From NCBI RefSeq assembly GCF_003269035.1, contig NZ_QLTK01000001.1:1-64000 (forward strand): a stretch of 64,000 nt of DNA, in the 5' to 3' direction. The stretch comes from Paraburkholderia bryophila. GTDB lineage: Bacteria; Pseudomonadota; Gammaproteobacteria; Burkholderiales; Burkholderiaceae. The notes under the pieces were generated by a model. The model searched no databases. It was not told the DNA's origin and saw nothing but the letters and a program-made list of their open reading frames with translations. Below are positions 8,260 to 16,524 of the stretch, piece after piece. Position numbers and translations under genes: made by a program. Position 1 is the stretch's first letter. Each line of letters opens with the position of its first letter.

Positions 8260-8594
8260 TCCGCATTGATGAGGTGTGGCTGGCAGTCGACCCGCTGGAC
8301 ATGCGTGCGGGCTTCGATACGGCACTGGCGCGGGTGATTACGGTGTTCGGCGCGGCGCATCCGCACCATGCTTACCTCTTTGCCAACCGGCGGGCCAATC
8401 GCCTGAAGGTGCTGGTTCACGACGGAATCGGGATCTGGCTGGCAGCGCGACGGCTGAACGAGGGACAGTTCGTCTGGCCGCACGCTGGCAGCGAACCGAA
8501 GCAACACGCACTCACGCAGGAGCAGCTCGCAGGTCTGGTGGTGGGTCTGCCGTGGCAGCGCATCGGCCCGAACGGTGTGATCCGCGTCGTATGA
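8256..8594 (+). CDS. tnpB: IS66 TnpB (IS66 Orf2)
   Basis: This is the small IS66 accessory protein. The signature IRIDEVWLAVDPLDMRAG opens the protein and the Arg/Lys-rich ANRRANRLKVLVHDGIGIW and KRL-type downstream region follow, as in other TnpB proteins of about 112-117 residues. I chose the GTG at 8256, which overlaps the tnpA stop codon; an upstream ATG at 8226 would extend into tnpA and adds a non-family N terminus. The biochemical role is not established, but it is needed for efficient transposition. Confidence 0.88.
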   Translation: MIRIDEVWLAVDPLDMRAGFDTALARVITVFGAAHPHHAYLFANRRANRLKVLVHDGIGIWLAARRLNEGQFVWPHAGSEPKQHALTQEQLAGLVVGLPWQRIGPNGVIRVV

Positions 8595-8657
8595 GGCCAA
8601 CGGGGACGTAAACTGTCGCGCTTCCACGGTGCCTGGGGTTCTGGCAGACTGGTTTGC

Positions 8658-10238
8658 ATGAACCTGCCTGCCGACCTCAACGCCCTCAGCCCGGAACAGT
8701 TGCGCGCGCTCGCCGCGCAGCTGATTGCCCAGGTGCAGGAAAGAGACCGGGAGATTGAGGAGAAGACGCGGGAGGTCGAGGAGAACGAACGCGAGCTGCT
8801 TTACCGACAGACGCGTATCGAGCAGCTGAGCCACGAGATCTCCATCCTCAGGCGCCAGCAGTTTGGCCGGCGCAGCGAACAGTTCAGCAGCGAGCAGATG
8901 AGCCTGCTGGAAGAAGCGATCGACGCAGATCTGGCCGCCATCGAACTGGAGCTCGAGCAGCTTCAGCCACAAGCCACAGCCGGCCAGTCACCCCAGCAAC
9001 CGAAGCGCGCATCACTGCCAGCGCAACTGCCGCGCACAGAGATCCACCACGAGCCGGACAGCACCGTATGTCAGTGTGGCTGCGAGCGCGTGCGTATCGG
9101 CGAAGATATCAGCGAGAAGCTGGACTACACGCCGGGCGTGTTTACGGTTGAGCGCCATATCAGTGGCAAGTGGGTGTGCAAGAACTGCGAAACGCTGATT
9201 CAGGCGCCAGTGCCCGCGCACGTCATCGACAGGGGTATCCCGACCACGGGACTGCTGGCCTCGGTGCTGGTCGCCAAATATGCAGACCACCTTCCCCTGT
9301 ATCGTCAGGAACAGATCTTTGTGCGGGCGGGTCTGGAGATACCGCGATCGACACTGGGTGCGTGGGTCGGCACGTGCGGTATGCAACTGCAGCCGCTGGT
9401 CGACGCACTCCATCAGGAAATCCTGCAGCAGGGTGTGCTGCATGCGGATGAGACACCGGTACAGATGCTCAGTCCGGGCAAGGGGAAGACCCACCGGGCG
9501 TATCTGTGGGCGTATACGCCCACGCACTTCAGTGAGCTGCGCGCCGTGGTCTACACCTTCGCCGACAGCCGTGCAGGCGAACATGCCCGTACCTTCCTCG
9601 CCGGCTGGCAGGGCAAGCTGGTGTGCGACGATTACAGTGGCTACAAGGCTGGCTTCCAGCAAGGCATCACCGAAATCGGATGCGCGGCGCACGCGAGGCG
9701 CAAGTTCTTCGATCTGAACGCCAATCACAGCAGTCAGATCGCTGGACAGGCCATGCCGTACTTCGCTGCGCTTTACGAAATCGAGCGCAACGCTGCGGTG
9801 CTGGATGCCGAAGAGCGTCGCAGGCTTCGCCAGAGCCAGGCCAAACCGGTGTGTGACGCACTTTACGAATGGATGGTGGCGCAGCGCAAGCTGGTTTCGG
9901 AGGGTTCAGCGATTGCGAAAGCGCTGGACTACAGCCTCAAACGCTGGGAGGCGCTTACGCGCTATCTCGACGACGGACACGTGCCCATAGACAACAACTG
10001 GGTCGAAAACCAGATACGTCCATGGGCCATCGGCAGGGCTAACTGGTTGTTCGCCGGCTCGCTACGAGCAGGCCAGCGCGCTGCCGCCATCATGAGCCTG
10101 ATACGCTCGGCTCAACTCAACGGGCACGACCCGCACGCCTACCTGAAGGACATCCTCACGCGACTGCCGACCCACAGGGCCAGCGACATCGCGGCATTGC
10201 TGCCTCATCGCTGGCAGCCAACTGTGACCGCCGGTTAG
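8658..10238 (+). CDS. tnpC: IS66 transposase TnpC, 526 aa
   Basis: This is the DDE transposase of the element. Residues 20-105 form a coiled coil/leucine-zipper region rich in Glu and Arg, with the RRQQFGRRSE segment. A zinc-binding CQCGC...CKNC pair follows at about 138-177. The catalytic core is visible as HADETPVQM (Asp about 264), CDDYSGYK (Asp about 324) and the distal VENQIRPWAIGRANW Glu near residue 447. Full length and unbroken, so the element may be active. A 63-base gap separates it from tnpB. Confidence 0.93.
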   Translation: MNLPADLNALSPEQLRALAAQLIAQVQERDREIEEKTREVEENERELLYRQTRIEQLSHEISILRRQQFGRRSEQFSSEQMSLLEEAIDADLAAIELELEQLQPQATAGQSPQQPKRASLPAQLPRTEIHHEPDSTVCQCGCERVRIGEDISEKLDYTPGVFTVERHISGKWVCKNCETLIQAPVPAHVIDRGIPTTGLLASVLVAKYADHLPLYRQEQIFVRAGLEIPRSTLGAWVGTCGMQLQPLVDALHQEILQQGVLHADETPVQMLSPGKGKTHRAYLWAYTPTHFSELRAVVYTFADSRAGEHARTFLAGWQGKLVCDDYSGYKAGFQQGITEIGCAAHARRKFFDLNANHSSQIAGQAMPYFAALYEIERNAAVLDAEERRRLRQSQAKPVCDALYEWMVAQRKLVSEGSAIAKALDYSLKRWEALTRYLDDGHVPIDNNWVENQIRPWAIGRANWLFAGSLRAGQRAAAIMSLIRSAQLNGHDPHAYLKDILTRLPTHRASDIAALLPHRWQPTVTAG

Positions 10239-10273
10239 CTGAGTCCGTCAAGACGGGTTCGCTGGCCGCTTAC

Positions 10274-10281
10274 ATTTTTTT
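10274..10281 (+). repeat. target-site duplication, right copy
   Basis: ATTTTTTT follows the right end of the IS directly and is identical to 7789-7796. The insertion went into a run of T (A on the coding strand of the lipoprotein gene). Confidence 0.9.
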
Positions 10282-10453
10282 TCCCATACTGGATGTTTGA
10301 AACCGTGATCTCATCCGACGACGCGAGCCCTAACGTCTTCGCCGTGGAGCTCTGAACATCGATCATGTTCATCTGCGTCGTTCCGCAGGCCGACAGGCTC
10401 AGCACGCAGACGGCAATCGCGACTCCACCCCACACACGCTTGTGCATTTCCAT
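10274..10453 (-). pseudogene. 5' part of IS66-interrupted lipoprotein gene
   Basis: Sixty codons encode a lipoprotein N terminus: a positively charged MEMHKR, a hydrophobic stretch, and the lipobox LSAC with the acylated Cys at residue 23. After this come TTQMNMIDVQSSTAKTLGL and QYGKKN, where the IS is inserted. Removing the IS restores the frame KKN-ALGG and a stop at 7648. The present frame continues into the IS for 12 codons (VSGQRTRLDGLS). A similar small secreted protein with C-terminal paired Cys is implied; function unknown. Confidence 0.85.
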
Positions 10454-10673
10454 ATTTTTGGCGTCCCCATTAGCGCATTTGATCGAATCTTATCCGCCCG
10501 GATATCCGCTGTTTCCTGCGGATTCACGAGTCCCGGATGAGAAATGACGATGATGGGATTGTAGAGTGGCAACCCGCAAACAAAGGTGTCGATCCGTTCC
10601 TGAATAGGTGGATCTGCGTCTCGGGTGGCAGTTTGATGATTGTTAAAACTGGCAGACTTTGAACGTCCATCCA

Positions 10674-11753
10674 CTACCGGGGTACGCCCCAAGGTACGCT
10701 CCATCCGGAGGGACGATCCGCGCCGTCACCTTGGCCGGCAAACGAAGGATCCAATGAATGACGGGCGCGCTCCAGGGTTTCGCTCGGGGTGTGTCCGAAC
10801 TCCGCCTTGAACAACCTGTAAAAATGTTTATCGTCGGAAAATCCGTGGCTCCACGCAATCTCCGCGATACGCCGCCGCGGCAAGCTGAAGTCGGCAAGCA
10901 CACGATAAGCACGCCGCAAGCGCTTTCGCTGGATCTGTCGCATGACACCGCCCGTGCCTTCGAATAACTGATACAGCCTGGCGCGCGACAGGCCGATACC
11001 TCGACAGATCCGCTCAGGCGTGAGATCGGGATCGAGCAGATGAACGTCGATGTAACGCAGCACGCTGGCTCTCAACGCATTGCGGATCGGACTCTCCGCT
11101 TCGCGTACCGTGTCATCCGTAGGCGACACCGCGGCCGTCACCAGTTGCAGCGTCGACTGAACGACATGCTGGACGTCCTGCGCCCGCAAATCCGGAAGAT
11201 TGCGGAACAGCGACAACAGATGATCGCCCAGCAGACGGCCTATGCCACTGGAGAGCGTCTGGCCATGCAGATTGCCGGCACCGCGCGGCATGAAATCGCG
11301 CGGGACAACCAGCGAGATTCCGCCGCCGGGTTTGATCTCGTACTCGTGGGGCTGCGCGGCATCGGACAAGCACAGATCGCCTGCGCCCCGACGCGATTGA
11401 ACGTTCTCCGAGCGAAACAGATTTCTGCCGCCCGTCAGAAGCAGGAGATAGAAGAAGTCCTGTCCGTCGGTCCGGATACGCTGTTCGGTTCGACGCATTT
11501 CATAGATCAGCGAGCCTTCCTGATGCAGCCAGCGTCGACCCGAAAGGATCAACGGGCCAAGCGTCGCCGCGGATGAATCCATCGCAAATGCGGCGGAAGT
11601 TTCATCCTTCAACCGACTGTCGCAGTGGCTTCCCTCCATCCAGAGGTGAAACCGGTCTGCCTCGGGCAAATCGAGCGTTGACGACTTGAAAATGGGAACG
11701 GTATCCATCCATCGACGGCGCGTTGTCTTTGGCACGCGCTCCAAAGAAGTCAT
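10674..11753 (-). CDS. AraC family transcriptional regulator, 359 aa
   Basis: The last 110 residues carry the double helix-turn-helix of AraC/XylS: LTPERICRGIGLSRARLYQLFE and, after a linker, RRIAEIAWSHGFSDDKHFYRLF followed by FGHTPSE. The N-terminal 200 residues are of the AraC-binding-like type found in regulators such as FeaR (LCLSDAAQPHEYEI segment near residue 150). The C-terminal 30 residues after the HTH are low complexity. No divergent structural gene is adjacent; the IS-disrupted lipoprotein gene is downstream in the same direction, so any target is not obvious. Confidence 0.85.
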   Translation of the reverse strand: MTSLERVPKTTRRRWMDTVPIFKSSTLDLPEADRFHLWMEGSHCDSRLKDETSAAFAMDSSAATLGPLILSGRRWLHQEGSLIYEMRRTEQRIRTDGQDFFYLLLLTGGRNLFRSENVQSRRGAGDLCLSDAAQPHEYEIKPGGGISLVVPRDFMPRGAGNLHGQTLSSGIGRLLGDHLLSLFRNLPDLRAQDVQHVVQSTLQLVTAAVSPTDDTVREAESPIRNALRASVLRYIDVHLLDPDLTPERICRGIGLSRARLYQLFEGTGGVMRQIQRKRLRRAYRVLADFSLPRRRIAEIAWSHGFSDDKHFYRLFKAEFGHTPSETLERARHSLDPSFAGQGDGADRPSGWSVPWGVPR

Positions 11754-11881
11754 TCGTTAGGGGCTTCGCCGGATTCTACGCCATGCGAACCGGCGCCCTT
11801 TCGCGTCCCGGCCTGTACGTTGCTGGTCACCTTCTCGCCCTCCGCATCGCGCGGACACCCGCAAGGCTCATCCTCAAGACG

Positions 11882-13057
11882 TCAGGCACCCTCGGGTCGC
11901 AGCGCAGGCTGCGCCAATACCAGTTGATTGCCGCCGAGCGCCTTCGCGTTGTACAACGCCGCGTCCGCAGCCGCCAGCAGGTCGCCAAGCGTGGGCGCTT
12001 CGGCTCCCAACTGGGCTAGCCCGATGCTGACCGTTGCTCGTATAGCGACGCCATCGATACGGTGAGGAATCGCCTCGGCGAAACGCCTGGCGATGGTCTC
12101 GCCCACTTCCCTGGCGCTAACGCCACTCTGGCTCGGAAGCAAGGCAGCGAACTCTTCACCGCCAATGCGCGCGAGAATCGCATCGGAACCCACCACGCTC
12201 CGGGCTATGGCGCTAAATGCCTTGAGTACCTCGTCGCCTGTCTTGTGGCCGTATCGGTCGTTGATGGTTTTGAAGAGATCGAGATCGAACGCGAGAAGGG
12301 AAATCGGACGGCGTGATTCCTGGTCGCTGATCATGCGCGTGCCCTCTTCGAAAAACCATCTGCGATTGCCAAGATGGGTCAAATAATCCGTCTGCGAGTC
12401 TCGCAGAAGCTCGCCATGGGTTTCCTCGCGAACGAGCCTCAGCAGGGTCATGGGCAGGACAACCGAGTACAGGACGCCTTCGTACATCGTCACGCTGCTC
12501 GCGATCGACACCACGTCCCGCCCGTACCTCGCCGCCAGCAGAGGCAGGATGCACGCTCGGGCAGCGTACAAAAGCGCATGAATGCCCGTCACCAGCACCG
12601 CGATACGCCGCGACGGTAGTGATTTCATGCCAACGCATTTCAACAGTTCGATCGAGGTCGCACCGCTGGCCAACGCGATCGGAATGGCGCTCGCGTAATA
12701 CCACACCGAATCCTCCCAGCGCGTCCCGGCCACGGCCCATGTGAGCGCCAGCAGGACGAGCATCGCAGCCGACCTGCCGAGATACTCCCCGCCGCTCAAG
12801 CATGCGACGCCTTGCAGGACCAATACATAGCCCGTCACGATCACGAGATTGCTCAAGGCAGAGCCAGTCGCACCGGGCAACTCGTGACGAAATGTCACCG
12901 TCGCACATCCAATCGCAAGCGTCGCGTAGCCCGCTGCCAGAATTTTCAATTCCTTGCTGCGTCTGGGATGAGCGCGATGTTCCCAGAGCGTCATCCCGGA
13001 ACTGGCTAGAAGCGTCCCGACGATGAGCAAATAAATGGTGAGGAGATCGACGTGCAT
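11882..13057 (-). CDS. membrane-bound GGDEF diguanylate cyclase, 391 aa
   Basis: The N-terminal half has about six hydrophobic segments (from LLTIYLLIVGTLLASSG to SVVLPMTLLRLV) and the C-terminal 165 residues are a GGDEF domain: LTHLGNRRWF, FDLDLFKTINDRYGHKTGDEVL, and the active-site loop GGEEF near residue 300. GGEEF is a functional variant, so it should make cyclic di-GMP from two GTP. The inhibitory RxxD site before the loop is not present (VGSD there), so product inhibition at that site is unlikely. I start at the Met of MHVDLLTIYL, trimming 17 non-membrane residues. It is transcribed alone. Confidence 0.87.
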   Translation of the reverse strand: MHVDLLTIYLLIVGTLLASSGMTLWEHRAHPRRSKELKILAAGYATLAIGCATVTFRHELPGATGSALSNLVIVTGYVLVLQGVACLSGGEYLGRSAAMLVLLALTWAVAGTRWEDSVWYYASAIPIALASGATSIELLKCVGMKSLPSRRIAVLVTGIHALLYAARACILPLLAARYGRDVVSIASSVTMYEGVLYSVVLPMTLLRLVREETHGELLRDSQTDYLTHLGNRRWFFEEGTRMISDQESRRPISLLAFDLDLFKTINDRYGHKTGDEVLKAFSAIARSVVGSDAILARIGGEEFAALLPSQSGVSAREVGETIARRFAEAIPHRIDGVAIRATVSIGLAQLGAEAPTLGDLLAAADAALYNAKALGGNQLVLAQPALRPEGA

Positions 13058-13376
13058 CGCTGAGGAGAGAATCCGGCGCCGCTGCATTGCGGCGGGAATT
13101 CCAGGCAAAAATTTCGATAGCGGAATGATAGGCCAGTCATGGCCCGGGGTGCACCCGGTGGACGCTCACCTGCAATCATGAGGGACAGAAAAGGCAATAC
13201 CGTCACGCAGCCTCTATAACGGCAGAAATGGAATTAACTTTAGGGGCGTCCGATAAGGGCGACTTCTGGAGCAACGCCGCCCTCTTATCTCCAACCGCCG
13301 ATCGTTTTCACCGACGCCGTCGCCGATCGGGTATCGAAACCGTTCGCTCCTTCCGCCGCGCTCCCGAATGCGCGCG

Positions 13377-13799
13377 TCACCGCGCATCGCGTGTCGACCA
13401 CCGTATACAGGCAAGCAGCGCGACCTGAAACGGCAAACGCACTGTCAACGCCCAATAGGGAATCGACGGGAACTGACTCGCCTGCTGCCACATGTAGATA
13501 TTCGCGGGCGTCACCGCGATGGTCAGCAGCATGAGCCCATACCCGGCTGCCTGCCGGGTGCGCGGTATCAGCACACCGATCGCGCCGAGCAATTCGAATA
13601 TGCCGCTCACCAGAACCAGAAGCCTCGGTTCTGGTAGCCATGGCGGCACAATGCGCATCTCCAGACCGGTCGCGGCAAAATGCGCAATCCCGCCGATGAA
13701 GAACCATAAAAACACGAAACCTAGACCTAGCTTTCGCCAGATACCGCTTGCCTGATGTTCGATGGCACGCCTCCTAAGCAGATTCATTCTCACGATCAA
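13377..13799 (-). CDS. DoxX family membrane protein, 140 aa
   Basis: Four hydrophobic segments are visible, beginning LGFVFLWFFIGGIAHF (about 26-42), then LLVLVSGIFELLGAIGVLI (about 59-78), YGLMLLTIAVTPANIYMW and LPFQVALLACI. The P-x-x-N-I-Y/H-M motif and the F-E-L-L-G-A motif are typical of DoxX-like proteins. Members are linked to thiol/redox stress complexes in some bacteria, but most are uncharacterised. It stands alone, with a 231-base AT-rich region between it and the divergent sulfotransferase gene. Confidence 0.78.
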   Translation of the reverse strand: MIVRMNLLRRRAIEHQASGIWRKLGLGFVFLWFFIGGIAHFAATGLEMRIVPPWLPEPRLLVLVSGIFELLGAIGVLIPRTRQAAGYGLMLLTIAVTPANIYMWQQASQFPSIPYWALTVRLPFQVALLACIRWSTRDAR

Positions 13800-13901
13800 A
13801 GTCGATCAAACTGAGATTAACACTCTGGCGACCCATAGTCTGGCGCATCATGTGAGCGCAATACGCGGCGTCATCCGGATTTTCAACAATGCCCGATTTG
13901 T

Positions 13902-13966
13902 TTCAGTAATTTACGGAATATTCTGTAACCTAATATCGACGCAAGCAACTCGAATATTCAGTAATC
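13902..13966. promoter_or_regulatory. repeated TTCWGTAAY boxes
   Basis: Direct repeats GAATATTCTGTAACC (13916-13930) and GAATATTCAGTAATC (13952-13966) start 36 bases apart, and a shorter TTCAGTAAT lies at 13902-13910. They sit in the AT-rich divergent region between doxX and the sulfotransferase gene and look like a regulator-binding array. Confidence 0.4.
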
Positions 13967-14031
13967 GAATCCGGCCGCCAGCACACCCTTTCTCCGTGCT
14001 GTTTCGCTGCCTGAGCGCTTAGTCCACTGCT

Positions 14032-15177
14032 ATGATCGTTCAAGCTATTCAGCCACCTCAAGCTGGCCCACGGTTTCCGCACCTCTTTCGCATCCGCGTT
14101 ATGTGGTCCTCGGCCTATGCAGGACTGTTTCAAGCGTCTCGCGGCCCGAACCGCCTGATGATTCGCATTAATGCGCTACCAGGGCATATCGTGACGGAAG
14201 TCTATTCGCATTCTTACCCCTCTCTGGAAAACGAATTCCCCGCTGTCAATCGTTCACATATTGAGCCGACGCTTATTGTTGTCTTAGGCATGCACCGAGG
14301 CGGAACCAGCGCCATTACTCGAGCCATGGAGACAATAGGCGCCGATTTCGGCACGAACCTTGGGAATCCTGTTGCAGGAGAAAACGACAAGGGCTTTTTC
14401 GAAGATCTCGATATTCACCGCATCAACGCCGAACTGCTGCACGCTGCCGGGGCGAGTTGGGACTCGTTGGCCGCCGTCGACCTCGATCGAATCGCACCAG
14501 CAACGCTCGACGTCTTCCGGGAGCGCGCGACCTCAATGCTGCGCGAGAAATGTCGAGCGAAGATCTTCGCGCTCAAGGACCCGCGCCTGTCGCGATTGCT
14601 GCCATTCTGGATGCCGGTGTTCGAGCGCTCCGGGGTAGCCATTGCCTACGTCATTGCGATCAGAAATCCGATTAGCGTGGCCCGTTCGCTACAACGCCGG
14701 GACCGCTTCAACATGGAGAAATCGTGCCGCCTGTGGCTCGCTCACATGGTGCCCGCGATTCGCGCAACAGACGGGCAACGGCGGGTGCTCGTCGACTACG
14801 ATACGCTGATCGACGCACCGATCGCGGAGCTCACGCGTGTCTCGACGTGCCTGGGACTTGCATTGAACGCACAGCGTGTCGCCGTCTATGCGCAGGAGTT
14901 CCTCGATAATCGTCTTCGGCATTGGCAATCTACCCCTGAAGAGTTCGAGGCCGCGCACGCCGCGCCGCAACTGGCACAGCGCCTGTTCCAGGCCTTGCGC
15001 GCCATGCTTTCACACAAGGAAGAAGAGTCCAGGTCCGCGCTCGTCCTGGCGCTCCGAGACGCCGAGCATTACGCCTTGTCACAACAGGAACCGACGCGAA
15101 CGCCCGCGGCGGTTGAGTCGATCTCCATAATTATCTCGGCGGCGGTGCGAGCCCTGCGAGCGCTTCGCTTGTCCTAG
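14032..15177 (+). CDS. sulfotransferase-family protein, 381 aa
   Basis: The 5'-phosphosulfate-binding-like loop GMHRGGTSA lies at about residues 86-94, following the strand TLIVVL, and the 3'-phosphate-binding segment is around IRNPISVARSLQRRD (about 217-231). This is the layout of the sulfotransferase family used on polysaccharides and glycans in bacteria. The donor would be PAPS. The first 42 residues are not family-like, and an ATG at 14158 is a credible alternative start. Seven bases separate it from the next gene, a glycosyltransferase-like protein, so the two form an operon that probably modifies a surface glycan. Confidence 0.72.
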   Translation: MIVQAIQPPQAGPRFPHLFRIRVMWSSAYAGLFQASRGPNRLMIRINALPGHIVTEVYSHSYPSLENEFPAVNRSHIEPTLIVVLGMHRGGTSAITRAMETIGADFGTNLGNPVAGENDKGFFEDLDIHRINAELLHAAGASWDSLAAVDLDRIAPATLDVFRERATSMLREKCRAKIFALKDPRLSRLLPFWMPVFERSGVAIAYVIAIRNPISVARSLQRRDRFNMEKSCRLWLAHMVPAIRATDGQRRVLVDYDTLIDAPIAELTRVSTCLGLALNAQRVAVYAQEFLDNRLRHWQSTPEEFEAAHAAPQLAQRLFQALRAMLSHKEEESRSALVLALRDAEHYALSQQEPTRTPAAVESISIIISAAVRALRALRLS

Positions 15178-15184
15178 CCGAAAT

Positions 15185-16279
15185 TTGACGAGCCACGCAT
15201 TCGCCATGCCCTCTTTAGCGCACGATTCAAGCGGACCCACCAGCGTCAGGAAAACGGTGTTTTCATTCGTTGTGGACCGGCACCCCAAGTTCGCCTCCAT
15301 GGGGTATCAACTGGCGCTATCTCTGCGCCAGCATAGCTGCGACAACCCGGCCGATATTCACGTCCAATTTACGGAAAGCGTACCGGACGAAGCCAGGCGT
15401 AGCTTCGAAGCGCTGGGCTGCACGACGCACCAGATCAAGCCATTCGGCGACGGTCGTTTCTGCAACAAGCTGGCGCAACTGGGCAATCTGAAGGGCCGCG
15501 ACTTTTCAATTGTCGTCCTGCTCGATACCGACATGATCGCACTCGATGATCTACGCCCTCATCTCAGCAACACGGAGTTGACGGCCAAGGTCGTCGACGG
15601 TCCGAACCCGCCGCTGTCCGTATTGCGGCAGGTCGCCCGGCTTGCAGGAATGCGCGAAGAACCGCAACTGATCGAAGTCGATGCATCGAGCGGATTGGGG
15701 CTGGTGGCGAGTAGCGATGGCGGCAAGCGCGCCGCTCACGAGTCTCCGGACAAACGGGCTGGCCGCGCGTCCATGCCGGCGATGATTCATCTGTTGCGAA
15801 AGCCGCTCATGGCGTTGCGAGAGCGGGTGGGATCCACCAGGAGGCATGCCGGGCAGGATCTGACGTTCGTGGGGAATTGCAACGGTGGCATGTACGGCAT
15901 CCCCAAACATCTGGTCGAGCAGGTCGACACGGCATGGCGGTATTGGGCGCTCTGGCTGTTGCAGAACATCGAACCGCTAAAGAAAGCCCGCAAGCAAACG
16001 CACGTTGACCAGGTGGCCATGTGGCTGGCGATCCACATGGGGCAGATTCCGTTCCGACACGCACCTTCGAACGCCAACTACTACCTGCATTTTGCAGGAC
16101 CGCATAGGTGGTTCGATGAACGCAGCAGTATCGCGTTGCTTCACTACCATGACTCGGCGGTGGATACCGCGACGGGGCGCCTCAAGGCTCCGCCGGGAGC
16201 ATCGGCCATGGAGCAAGCCGCCCTATCGGCAGCCAACGCTCAGATCGATCGGTCAGGAAGGTCTGTTGCGTGGGTTTAA
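15185..16279 (+). CDS. putative glycosyltransferase-like protein, 364 aa
   Basis: I do not recognise a named family with certainty. The N-terminal half reads like a nucleotide-sugar-binding fold: FSFVVDRHPKFASMGYQLALSL, then VVLLDTDMIALDDL at about residues 115-128, which has the D-x-D metal-binding feature of GT-A enzymes. A later NCNGGMYGIP segment (about 233-242) and a QVAMWLAIHMG helix are in the order seen in GT-A families. Start is TTG at 15185 or ATG at 15206; neither has a strong ribosome site. The 7-base gap to the sulfotransferase gene argues for a joint role in glycan synthesis. Confidence 0.55.
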   Translation: MTSHAFAMPSLAHDSSGPTSVRKTVFSFVVDRHPKFASMGYQLALSLRQHSCDNPADIHVQFTESVPDEARRSFEALGCTTHQIKPFGDGRFCNKLAQLGNLKGRDFSIVVLLDTDMIALDDLRPHLSNTELTAKVVDGPNPPLSVLRQVARLAGMREEPQLIEVDASSGLGLVASSDGGKRAAHESPDKRAGRASMPAMIHLLRKPLMALRERVGSTRRHAGQDLTFVGNCNGGMYGIPKHLVEQVDTAWRYWALWLLQNIEPLKKARKQTHVDQVAMWLAIHMGQIPFRHAPSNANYYLHFAGPHRWFDERSSIALLHYHDSAVDTATGRLKAPPGASAMEQAALSAANAQIDRSGRSVAWV

Positions 16280-16359
16280 GCGATCTTCGAGCGTCTCCTC
16301 ATCAGCGAAGTCGACTCCTGAAGACGGCCAAATCCGCCCAGCTCGTCTAAGCCCTCTGA

Positions 16360-16391
16360 CGTCCGTTCGCGGCCGACTACTGCGCGCGTAT
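16360..16391 (+). repeat. dispersed intergenic repeat, copy C
   Basis: The sequence begins CGTCCGTTCGCGGCCGACTA. It is a weaker copy of the elements at 434-465 and 1621-1652 and overlaps the end of the P-loop gene relic. Confidence 0.35.
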
Positions 16392-16508
16392 TGGCACCGT
16401 TGGCAACCCCAACTCGTGCAGAGTTCTCCTCTTGTGAGTCGGCCCATCTCTGCCTGAATTGTCAATGGCGAGCCTGGCTAACGGCAGTGCCTCAAACAGG
16501 CCGTCGAC
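16377..16508 (-). pseudogene. 3' relic of a P-loop kinase-like gene
   Basis: Reading the minus strand from 16508 gives VDGLFEALPLARLAIDNSGR followed by DGPT, then a stop at 16377. This matches the C-terminal end of the intact protein at 5401-6135 (DDLFEQLPLAKLAIENSRRD, then WPT). At DNA level, 43 of 52 bases agree between 16456-16507 and 5468-5519. Only the last 43 codons remain, directly beside the SDR stop codon, so the rest was lost or replaced. The two copies are direct repeats 11 kb apart. Confidence 0.75.
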
Positions 16509-16524
16509 CCGAACAGCACCACTC

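Larger units (their letters stand above)
7797..10273 (+). mobile_element. complete IS66 family insertion sequence, 2477 bp
   Basis: The ends are imperfect 26-base inverted repeats starting GTAAGCG at 7797-7822 and 10248-10273 (21 of 26 identical), both beginning with GTAA as expected for IS66. The element encodes the three standard genes tnpA, tnpB and tnpC in order, all apparently intact. It is flanked by the 8-base direct repeat ATTTTTTT. The perfect duplication and the reconstructible target gene point to a fairly recent insertion. Confidence 0.95.

Noticed and set aside
7923..8972. 349-codon minus-strand frame in the IS66 element
   Set aside because: It is antisense to tnpA-tnpB-tnpC and has no transposase or passenger-gene features.
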